7,205 nt of DNA, taken from Desulfobacteraceae bacterium. GTDB lineage: Bacteria > Desulfobacterota > Desulfobulbia > Desulfobulbales > Desulfobulbaceae. How positions within the stretch are numbered: the first letter of the stretch is position 1; each line of letters begins with the position of its first letter. Under the pieces are notes generated by a model. That model did not search any database and was not told where the DNA came from. It saw only the letters and a program-made list of their open reading frames with translations. Below are positions 1 through 5,123 of this stretch, piece after piece. The position numbers and the translations under genes were made by a program. The stretch lies in the NCBI GenBank assembly GCA_022837185.1, contig JALHJD010000148.1, positions 1 to 7,205 on the forward strand, read 5' to 3'.

Positions 1-416
1 GTCCCGAGGATCGTGTCGTGGGGTCCACCTTCACCGGATGGAGGAGTCAGTGCCACCAACCGGTCCACTCCGGCTTCTTTTGCTGCGGTCACACCCATAA
101 CGGCCGTACTGGGAAGGGGGAATCTCCCTCCCGGGACATAGATGGCTGCGCTCCTTACGGGTTCGAACCTGATCCCGGCCAAAACCCCTGGCGATATCGT
201 TACCTCCCCGTTTTGCAGGATCCTTCTCTGGAACGAATGGAAAAGGGTTGCGTTCCTGATAGAGACGGAAATGGCTTCCTTGAGTGACTTTGGCATTCCT
301 TCCTTTGCTGAGAGAAGCCTTTCCATGGAGATACGGGGTTCACCGGTGTAATTGTCAAGCGACCCGGAATATTGCATGACCGCCCTTAAGCCCATGGTCC
401 TGACGTCGTTGATGAT
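1..416 (-). other. hisD: Histidinol dehydrogenase (HisD family) fragment forming the C-terminal half of the chimeric frame
   Basis: Residues ~362-499 of the frame align by eye with E. coli HisD from about residue 39. The IINDVRTMGLRAVMQYSGSL stretch corresponds to the HisD 'ILDNVKARGDEALREYS' helix. SLKEAISVSIRNATLFHSFQ matches the helix before the FH(T/S)AQ-like motif. PVRSAAIYVPGG matches the conserved RPV..VG(L/I)Y(I/V)PGG segment of the Rossmann-like domain, followed by STAVMGVTAAKEAGV. HisD oxidises histidinol to histidine in two NAD-dependent steps. The zinc and catalytic residues (Gln/His/Asp and Glu-His) lie beyond the window edge and cannot be checked. The usual first ~38 residues are missing and no independent start or ribosome site is evident. 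HisD-like dehydrogenases acting on other alcohols share these motifs, so the substrate is not settled. No other histidine-biosynthesis gene is in view. Confidence 0.8.
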
Positions 417-1499
417 CCGCTGGGGCTTGAGGGGGAAGCCGTCGTCGTCCCGGTACTGCCGCAGCTCATTGTCAATGAGTTCGCGCAGCGCGAAGGTGCT
501 GACCGTTTTGTCCCGCACGGTTCGTTCGGCAATGCGGTCAAGCGAGGAGGAAATATCACCGATGACCCCTACTTCGAGAATGTAGCGGGAATCGACTTCG
601 GCGTACATCTGGTCGATATGGACAATTTTCTTGTCCCCGCGGGGATGCCAGAGATAGGGATGATATTCGACCATGTCGAAACCGACGCAGATGACAACAT
701 CGGCCCGGTCAAAGCCGCAGGCAACGTAATCGTGCGCCTGCAGCCCGATGGCGCCGAGGCAGAGGGGATGGGAAGACGGAACGGCGCCCTTGGCCATGAA
801 GGTGGTTGCCACGGGGATACCGAGATGCTCAGCGAAATTGAGCAGGGCCCCGCCGGCATTGGCCCGGACAACGCCGTTTCCCGCCAGGATAATGGGAAAT
901 TCGGCTTCCGCGATAACGCGGGAGGCCCTTTCGACCTTGAGGGGCGACGGCTGCGGCGGCAGCGGTCCCTGGACCTTGAGCGGGACCGAATCATCCCCCA
1001 CCTGTGCGGCGGCGATATTTTCGGGAAAACTGATGAAGGAGCCGCCGGGTTTTTCTGCCTGGGCGACCTTGAAGGCCTTGCGGACGATCTCGGGAACAAT
1101 CTCCGGTTCGAGAATGGCAACACTGTATTTGGCCACCGGGCTGAACAGGTTGACCAGGTTCAGCACCTGGTGGCTTTCCTTGTGCATCCGGGTGGTGGCC
1201 CCCTGCCCGGCCAGGGCGACGATGGGGGCGCGATCCATGTTGGCATCGGCGAAACCGGTCATGAGATTGGTGGCCCCCGGTCCCAGGGTGGACAGGCAGA
1301 CGCCCGCCCGTCCGGTCAGGCGCCCGTAGACATCGGCCATAAAGGCCGCCCCCTGCTCATGCCGGACGGTGATGAACTTGATGGGGCTGTCCAGCAGGGC
1401 GTCGACAACATGGAGATTTTCCTCGCCCGGCAGACCGAAAATGTACTCCACCCCTTCGTTTTCGAGGCACCGGACAAGAAGCTGCGCGGCGGTGGGCAT
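1..1499 (-). CDS. Chimeric frame: acetolactate synthase N-terminal and middle domains joined in frame to histidinol dehydrogenase (partial at window edge)
   Basis: The frame is open from ATG 1499 to the left edge (499 codons, no stop). Residues 1-~361 match the catabolic-type acetolactate synthase large subunit, a thiamine-diphosphate enzyme that condenses two pyruvates. Visible motifs are FGLPGEENL (~21-29), RHEQGAAFMADVYGRLTG (46-63) with the cofactor-activating Glu at E48, STLGPGATNL, and HKESHQ in the inter-domain region. The middle domain follows, with a glycine-rich LAGNGVVRANAG segment. The C-terminal domain that should carry the GDG...N diphosphate/Mg motif is absent. From ~362 the protein is histidinol dehydrogenase-like (PVRSAAIYVPGG, TAAKEAGV); see the separate entry. 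The start is supported by GGAGG seven bases before ATG. The synthase half alone cannot bind its cofactor normally, so acetolactate synthase activity is unlikely. It may be a real fusion pseudogene or an assembly chimera. The domain calls are firm; the biological status is open. Confidence 0.85.
   Translation of the reverse strand, partial: MPTAAQLLVRCLENEGVEYIFGLPGEENLHVVDALLDSPIKFITVRHEQGAAFMADVYGRLTGRAGVCLSTLGPGATNLMTGFADANMDRAPIVALAGQGATTRMHKESHQVLNLVNLFSPVAKYSVAILEPEIVPEIVRKAFKVAQAEKPGGSFISFPENIAAAQVGDDSVPLKVQGPLPPQPSPLKVERASRVIAEAEFPIILAGNGVVRANAGGALLNFAEHLGIPVATTFMAKGAVPSSHPLCLGAIGLQAHDYVACGFDRADVVICVGFDMVEYHPYLWHPRGDKKIVHIDQMYAEVDSRYILEVGVIGDISSSLDRIAERTVRDKTVSTFALRELIDNELRQYRDDDGFPLKPQRIINDVRTMGLRAVMQYSGSLDNYTGEPRISMERLLSAKEGMPKSLKEAISVSIRNATLFHSFQRRILQNGEVTISPGVLAGIRFEPVRSAAIYVPGGRFPLPSTAVMGVTAAKEAGVDRLVALTPPSGEGGPHDTILG
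399..419 (-). other. Fusion junction between acetolactate synthase and histidinol dehydrogenase coding sequence
   Basis: This segment encodes RIINDVR (residues 361-367). Acetolactate synthases carry a 'PLKPQRII.D(V/L)R' segment at the start of their C-terminal domain, and HisD proteins carry 'II.DVR..G' near their N-terminus. The two families therefore share this word, and the switch must lie inside it. R361 (417-419) is CGG like the synthase arginines. R367 (399-401) is AGG like the HisD arginines. Confidence 0.75.
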
Positions 1500-1506
1500 A
1501 CTGAAA

Positions 1507-1511
1507 CCTCC
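1507..1511 (-). promoter_or_regulatory. Shine-Dalgarno of the acetolactate synthase start
   Basis: On the minus strand GGAGG stands seven bases before the ATG at 1499. This is a near-ideal site and it fixes the start of the frame. Confidence 0.8.
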
Positions 1512-1512
1512 A

Positions 1513-1541
1513 GGAGAAGGAGCGCGGGAATGTTCTCCCGC
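1513..1541 (-). promoter_or_regulatory. Leader with two mutually exclusive small hairpins ahead of the acetolactate synthase start
   Basis: On the minus strand a 6-bp stem GCGGGA/TCCCGC (1536-1541 with 1524-1529, 6-base loop) overlaps an alternative 6-bp stem GGAGAA/TTCTCC (1533-1538 with 1513-1518, 14-base loop). Bases 1536-1538 are used by both, so only one can form at a time. The second stem ends two bases before the GGAGG ribosome site. The structures are visible in the sequence; any regulatory role is an inference. Confidence 0.3.
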
Positions 1542-1574
1542 ACCATTGATTGCCGTCAACAGTATACCATTGAT
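1542..1574 (-). promoter_or_regulatory. Candidate extended -10 promoter with a flanking 9-bp direct repeat
   Basis: On the minus strand TGGTATACT (1561-1569) fits an extended -10 element: TGn followed by TATACT, five of six to consensus. No convincing -35 is seen. The 9-bp word ATCAATGGT occurs twice on the minus strand (1566-1574 and 1542-1550), 24 bases apart. The first copy overlaps the extended -10. That arrangement is compatible with a repressor or activator site. It would drive the acetolactate synthase gene independently of the upstream phosphatidyltransferase gene. Confidence 0.4.
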
Positions 1575-1614
1575 CGGAGGGAAAAGCATCACGACAGGCC
1601 CGGGTGCCGTGCAT

Positions 1615-1644
1615 TCGCTGCCGCCGGGACCTGGACGGCAGCGA
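1615..1644 (-). terminator. 9-bp stem-loop just after the phosphatidyltransferase stop codon
   Basis: TCGCTGCCG (1615-1623) and CGGCAGCGA (1636-1644) form a perfect 9-bp GC-rich stem with a 12-base loop, beginning 11 bases past the TAA of the phosphatidyltransferase gene. No T-run follows, so it is not a canonical intrinsic terminator. It could be a weak terminator or a 3'-end stabilising hairpin. Confidence 0.4.
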
Positions 1645-1655
1645 GCGGTCTCATC

Positions 1656-2219
1656 TTACAGACCGTCTTCCATCCGTCCGCGGGGCGCGTCCGCGGGCCC
1701 GGCCTGCAGGGCGGCGGCAAACTGCCGGCCGTAATCCGCGGCGGCAACAAAGCTCAGCAGGATGGCCAGCAGGAGAACGGCTTGGATGCCGGCGCCGCCC
1801 AACGATGCCAGCATCAGCAACAGGAATTGCCCGCCTGTCGCCGCCTTGCCGGACAACCGGGAATTCATCTTCCTGAACGAGGCCCACGCGCCGCTCCATG
1901 CCGCGTAGGCAGCGATCGCCGCCACCGTCAGGTCCCGGGCGACGACGGCCGGTATCCACCAGGGAGAAAAAATCCCGGCGGCAACAAATGTCAGCAGGGC
2001 GGAGAGAACGAAGACCTTATCCGCCACGGCGTCAAGCAGGCCCCCCTGCCAGGTCTCCATCTTCCAGCGCCGGGCAATCCAGCCGTCAAGAAAATCGCTC
2101 CCTCCCCCGCCGAGGACGATCCAGAACCAGCAGCGCTCCGGGCTGAAGGGGAGCAGCAGGGCCAGTGTCAGCCGCAGCAGGGACAACAGGTTGGGAATAT
2201 GACGGAAAAAGGAGCGCAT
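1656..2219 (-). CDS. CDP-alcohol phosphatidyltransferase (PgsA-like membrane enzyme)
   Basis: This is an integral-membrane enzyme that transfers a phosphatidyl group from CDP-diacylglycerol to an alcohol acceptor in phospholipid synthesis. The whole family signature D-x2-D-G-x2-A-R-x8-G-x3-D-x3-D is present and intact (D42, D45, G46, A49, R50, G59, D63, D67, counted from the ATG at 2219). The N-terminal IPNLLSLLR is typical of PgsA-like proteins, as are the later ARDLTV and SGKAATGGQ segments. Hydrophobic stretches near residues 11-25, 69-85, 87-110, 130-142 and 145-161 fit a multi-spanning protein, and 187 residues is a usual length. The ATG at 2219 has no clear ribosome site. A TTG at 2228, directly after an in-frame TGA, is the only longer alternative. 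The acceptor (glycerol-3-phosphate, serine, inositol-phosphate or other) cannot be read from the sequence. Arginine codons are 11 CGN of 12, like the synthase half downstream. Confidence 0.85.
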   Translation of the reverse strand: MRSFFRHIPNLLSLLRLTLALLLPFSPERCWFWIVLGGGGSDFLDGWIARRWKMETWQGGLLDAVADKVFVLSALLTFVAAGIFSPWWIPAVVARDLTVAAIAAYAAWSGAWASFRKMNSRLSGKAATGGQFLLLMLASLGGAGIQAVLLLAILLSFVAAADYGRQFAAALQAGPADAPRGRMEDGL

Positions 2220-2384
2220 GGTCTGCAATCAGAAAAATGGTCGAGCGGGTCTGCTCAGTTTCCCCTGGTCTTGATTTCCGCCTGCAGCGGCCCGTCGACA
2301 GCTGTGTGCGCCGCTCCGGGATCAGGGCGTGTCGATTTCGACCGCGATCCCGATACCGGTTTGCAAGAGACGTTCAGGACAATA

Positions 2385-2393
2385 ATCATACCA
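2385..2393 (-). promoter_or_regulatory. Possible extended -10 for the phosphatidyltransferase gene
   Basis: The minus strand reads TGGTATGAT: TGn followed by TATGAT, five of six to the -10 consensus. A TTGTCC further upstream is 24 bases away, too far for a normal -35. The leader would be about 150 bases long. This is weak evidence. It resembles the TGGTATACT element before the acetolactate synthase gene. Confidence 0.25.
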
Positions 2394-2490
2394 TGGATTT
2401 GAGAAAAGAGAACGGGACAAAACCGCCGCGTGCTCACCGGCTGCACGGAGAGGGCCGTTTGCCCGCATGAATGCAGGAAAAAAACCACCC

Positions 2491-2515
2491 TTCTCCCGCA
2501 TCAATAAGGGGAGAA
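2491..2515. repeat. 7-bp inverted repeat in the intergenic region
   Basis: TTCTCCC (2491-2497) and GGGAGAA (2509-2515) are perfectly complementary around an 11-base loop. On the minus strand a T7 run follows after a six-base interruption (2479-2484), so it is loosely terminator-like in that direction, but no minus-strand gene lies to its right. CCCGCATSAAT also occurs twice nearby (2462-2472 and 2495-2505), differing at one base. Confidence 0.35.
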
Positions 2516-2549
2516 AAAAATTCATGAAAAATTTTACTTTTATTTTCTA

Positions 2550-2596
2550 TTTGATACAATACGGCAGTTTGATTTTATCAAATAATTCTATAAGAT
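2550..2596 (+). promoter_or_regulatory. AT-rich promoter-like zone with a hairpin for the receptor operon
   Basis: TTGATT (2569-2574) followed after 16 bases by TAAGAT (2591-2596) gives a weak sigma-70-like pair, four of six matches at each hexamer. TTTGAT/ATCAAA (2568-2573 and 2577-2582) is a perfect 6-bp inverted repeat that covers the putative -35. TTTGAT also occurs at 2550-2555. I saw no flagellar sigma-28 or sigma-54 consensus. The location fits a regulated promoter; the exact elements are uncertain. Confidence 0.3.
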
Positions 2597-2671
2597 AGAT
2601 TCATTATATTTGCTCCGGACAAAAACCGGGTCAAACAGATCGCATCCATCACATTACGATTACGAGGAATT

Positions 2672-4603
2672 ATGCGTATTTTCCGTTCGAACAGTCTGCG
2701 ATCCAGCTTGATGATCCCCATTGCCGCCGCCGTGGTGGCAATCGTCGCACTCATCAGCCTGATTCTGATCCTCAGCGGTAAAAAGGCTGTGGACAATGTT
2801 TCCACCAGCGTCAACATCCTTGCCGACCAGGTCAAGCAAAGCCTGCAGAACGATTTGCGGCTGTTCGGTGAAAGAGAGGCCGGCAACGCCGAGGCCTCCC
2901 TGAAAACCAAGGCCGAAAGCATGGCCGAACTGATCGCCGGGCTGGCCCCGGGCCCTATTCTCACCTTTGATTTTGATGCACTGGACAACTACTGCCGCAC
3001 CGTGGCCAAAGATCCTGATGTACTGCTGGCCTACGTAAAAAATAGCGACGGCGACATCCTGACCACATTCCGCAACCACACCGACCCGGCAATGGAGGCC
3101 CTGGTCCCCGGCATCGTTGAAGCTCCCCTTGACAGAGCGGTTGAAACGCTGGAAAACAGCAACGTGATGCAGGTTCGCCGGCAGATTGCCCTGGACACTG
3201 TGCCCATGGGAGAGGTTGTCCTGTTCATCTCCCGCGAGGGCCTGCAGCGGCAGACGGCCAGGGCCGAAAAGGACTTTGCCGCCATTGTCGAGGGGGTCAA
3301 CGGCGCCTTTCTTTCCCTGAATACCGGCATGCGCGAGCAGGCCCGGAGTTCGGTGCGCAGCAGCGTCTGGCAGTCGACGGTCACCGGCCTGGTCGGCATC
3401 GTCCTGCTCATGTTCGCCATTATGCTGCTCTTCGACCGGTTGATCATCAAGCCGGTGACCGGCGTCATGCGGATGATCGGCGAAATGGCCGCAGGCCGTC
3501 TTTCAGGAAGACTGCGGTTCAACCGTCATGACGAGATCGGCAGAATGGCGGACAGCATCGACGCCTTTTCCGACACCCTCGAACACGACGTCCTGGGCGC
3601 TCTGAACAAGCTGGCCGACGGCGATCTGCGCTTCAATATCACCCCGAAAAACGAACAGGATGCCATCGGCAACGCCCTGGCAAAAATGTCACGGAACCTG
3701 ACGGCGGCGATCAAACAGATCCAGCAGAACGCGGCGGTGCTGAGCAAATCCTCGGAAAGTCTTTCGGCAATTTCCTCACAGCTCGCCGCCGGTTCCGAAG
3801 AGGCGTCCGCCCAGGCCGCCAATGTCGCGGCGTCAACGGAGGAAATCAATGTCAGTTCCCATGATATAAAGCAGTCTTCGGAAAAGATGTCGGGAAACAT
3901 GCAGCGCCTGGGGGAGGTGACACGGAAAATAGCCGATGAAGTCGGCGCCATCGGCCATAAGGCCGATGAAGGGTTGAAGACAAGCGACACGGCGTATGAA
4001 ATGGTGACCAATGCCAACCGGACGATCCAGTCCCTGCAGGAGGCCGCCGGTGAAATAGGCCTGACAACCGCGACCATAGAGGAAATTACCGAACAGACCA
4101 AACTTCTTGCGCTGAACGCCACCATCGAGGCGGCCAGGGCCGGCGAGGCCGGCAAGGGGTTCGCCGTCGTGGCCGGAGAAGTCAAGGAACTGGCCAAGCA
4201 GAGCGCCGAGGCCGCTGAAAACATCTCCGGTCTGATCAAGGGAGTGCAGGACGAAACGGAAAAAGCGGCCCGGGCAATCGTCGGGGTGTCGGAGATCATC
4301 AGGCACCTGAATGAATCTTCCCGGGATATCACTGCCGCCGTGGCAGTCCACAGCCGCGAGACAGAGGGCATGTTGGCCCTGGTGGCCGATTCCCGGGAAG
4401 CCACCCATGAGGTCACCGACAGCATAGTTGCCCTGGCGGCCGGCTCCAATGAGGTGGCCGCCAACATTCAGGGCGTCAGCATCGGCGTCGAGGAAAGCGG
4501 CAAAGGGATCAGACAGGTGAACGAATCCGCGGCGGAGCTCGCCCAGCTCGCCGCGGAACTGCAGGCCCTGGTTGATACATTCACTTTACGAACCGCGGAT
4601 TAA
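2672..4603 (+). CDS. Methyl-accepting chemotaxis protein with periplasmic sensor and two HAMP-like units
   Basis: This is a transmembrane chemoreceptor that passes ligand signals to a CheA-CheW array. A short cytoplasmic N-terminus leads to TM1 (about residues 13-36). An extracytoplasmic domain follows (37-235) with an alpha/beta core around 96-133 (TFDFDALDNY...DPDVLLAYVKNSDGDIL) resembling a single Cache-type sensor. TM2 is about 236-256. A HAMP domain with IKPV and DEIG (258-305) is followed by a second HAMP-like unit (ALADGD-type LADGDLRFN, then DAIG, 306-350). The coiled-coil signalling domain (about 351-637) carries the hairpin tip, with LLALNATIEAARAGEAGKGF at 478-497 and AVVAGEVKELAKQSAEAA after it. 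There is no NWETF-like CheR-docking pentapeptide at the C-terminus. GAGG stands close upstream of ATG 2672. The frame is complete (643 residues). It is the first gene of the plus-strand cluster. The ligand cannot be predicted, and the output could be taxis, development or c-di-GMP-type signalling. Confidence 0.93.
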   Translation: MRIFRSNSLRSSLMIPIAAAVVAIVALISLILILSGKKAVDNVSTSVNILADQVKQSLQNDLRLFGEREAGNAEASLKTKAESMAELIAGLAPGPILTFDFDALDNYCRTVAKDPDVLLAYVKNSDGDILTTFRNHTDPAMEALVPGIVEAPLDRAVETLENSNVMQVRRQIALDTVPMGEVVLFISREGLQRQTARAEKDFAAIVEGVNGAFLSLNTGMREQARSSVRSSVWQSTVTGLVGIVLLMFAIMLLFDRLIIKPVTGVMRMIGEMAAGRLSGRLRFNRHDEIGRMADSIDAFSDTLEHDVLGALNKLADGDLRFNITPKNEQDAIGNALAKMSRNLTAAIKQIQQNAAVLSKSSESLSAISSQLAAGSEEASAQAANVAASTEEINVSSHDIKQSSEKMSGNMQRLGEVTRKIADEVGAIGHKADEGLKTSDTAYEMVTNANRTIQSLQEAAGEIGLTTATIEEITEQTKLLALNATIEAARAGEAGKGFAVVAGEVKELAKQSAEAAENISGLIKGVQDETEKAARAIVGVSEIIRHLNESSRDITAAVAVHSRETEGMLALVADSREATHEVTDSIVALAAGSNEVAANIQGVSIGVEESGKGIRQVNESAAELAQLAAELQALVDTFTLRTAD

Positions 4604-4627
4604 CCGGCAGCACCAGGTCAGGCCTGA

Positions 4628-4641
4628 TTCCGGATTCGGAA
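4628..4641 (+). repeat. Small inverted repeat between receptor and receiver genes
   Basis: TTCCG-GATT-CGGAA forms a perfect 5-bp stem with a 4-base loop, right after a 10-bp palindrome TCAGGCCTGA (4618-4627). No T-run follows, so it is not a terminator. CCGGCARCAC is repeated at both ends of the gap. Confidence 0.3.
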
Positions 4642-4683
4642 CGATGACCCTGACTGACCGGCAACACTGTCAAAGGGGGAAAC

Positions 4684-5046
4684 ATGGAGAAAAAAATATT
4701 AACGGTCGATGACTCGCCAAGTGTCAGAAAAATGGTTGAATTCAGCCTCAAGTCGAAAGGATACAGGATGGGGGGCGCCGGAGACGGGATCGAGGCGCTG
4801 GCCCTCATGGACAGCGAGCGGTTTGACGCCGTCATCCTCGATGTCAACATGCCGAGAATGAACGGCCTCGAATTTCTGGAAAAAATCAAAAACGACGAAA
4901 ATTACGCCGCCATCCCCGTTATCATGCTCACCACCGAGGGACAGGATGAGGATCGGGACAAAGCCATGGCCCTGGGCGCCACCGCCTATATTGTCAAGCC
5001 CTTCAAGCCGACGCAGCTGCTGAACCTGCTTGATGAAGTTCTGTAG
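4684..5046 (+). CDS. CheY-like single-domain response regulator
   Basis: This is a stand-alone receiver domain of 120 residues with no output domain. It accepts a phosphoryl group on D53 (VILDVNMPRMNG). The acidic pocket is D9/D10 (TVDDS). The conserved switch residues are present as T83 (IMLTTEG), Y102 and K105 (IVKPF), so it should be active. Such proteins act through protein contact, for example at the flagellar motor or a type IV pilus machine, or as phosphate sinks in a relay. AGGGGGA (4674-4680) lies just ahead of ATG 4684. The gene begins 80 bases after the receptor stop with no terminator between, so it is very likely co-transcribed. Likely phosphodonors are a CheA acting with the upstream receptor, or the downstream Hpt protein. 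Its motor or relay role cannot be chosen from sequence alone. Confidence 0.93.
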   Translation: MEKKILTVDDSPSVRKMVEFSLKSKGYRMGGAGDGIEALALMDSERFDAVILDVNMPRMNGLEFLEKIKNDENYAAIPVIMLTTEGQDEDRDKAMALGATAYIVKPFKPTQLLNLLDEVL

Positions 5047-5057
5047 CCATTCCGCCG

Positions 5058-5097
5058 TGGTCCGGGTCAACCGCCCCCAATGCCGGAGACCGGACCA
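5058..5097 (+). repeat. 8-bp inverted repeat between receiver and Hpt genes
   Basis: TGGTCCGG (5058-5065) and CCGGACCA (5090-5097) are perfect complements separated by 24 bases, filling most of the 77-base gap. There is no T-run, so transcription probably continues into the Hpt gene. It may be an mRNA processing or stability element, or a dyad protein site. Confidence 0.4.
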
Positions 5098-5123
5098 ACG
5101 TAAATCCGCAAAGGAAGAAATCC

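Larger units (their letters stand above)
2229..2671. other. Divergent intergenic region without a credible gene
   Basis: About 440 bases separate the minus-strand phosphatidyltransferase from the plus-strand chemoreceptor. Short minus-strand frames here (44-77 codons) have no recognisable motif, ribosome site or protein-like composition. The right part (about 2515-2610) is strikingly AT-rich compared with the rest of the window and is the likely promoter zone for the receptor operon. Small repeats are listed separately. On the minus strand TGGTATGAT (2385-2393) resembles an extended -10 for the phosphatidyltransferase gene, without a matching -35. Confidence 0.6.

Noticed and set aside
1..416. 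A histidine biosynthesis operon
   Set aside because: Only a HisD-like fragment is visible, joined to an unrelated enzyme. No other his gene is in the window, and HisD-like dehydrogenases with other substrates share these motifs.
618..2402. A 594-codon plus-strand open frame across the synthase and phosphatidyltransferase region
   Set aside because: It runs antisense to two genes with intact family motifs, is Gly/Gln/Arg-rich with no recognisable domain, and spans their intergenic region. It is a by-product of GC-rich antisense coding.
2479..2515. Intrinsic terminator on the minus strand (stem plus T7)
   Set aside because: The T-run is six bases from the stem, and there is no minus-strand gene to its right whose transcript it would end. 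It is kept only as an inverted repeat.
2255..2525. Short minus-strand frames upstream of the phosphatidyltransferase gene
   Set aside because: The products have no motif, overlap one another in different frames and lack ribosome sites. The region reads better as intergenic.
3526..4467. A 313-codon minus-strand frame inside the chemoreceptor gene
   Set aside because: Its Ser/Ala-rich product is the antisense shadow of the heptad-repeat signalling domain, and it has no motif of its own.
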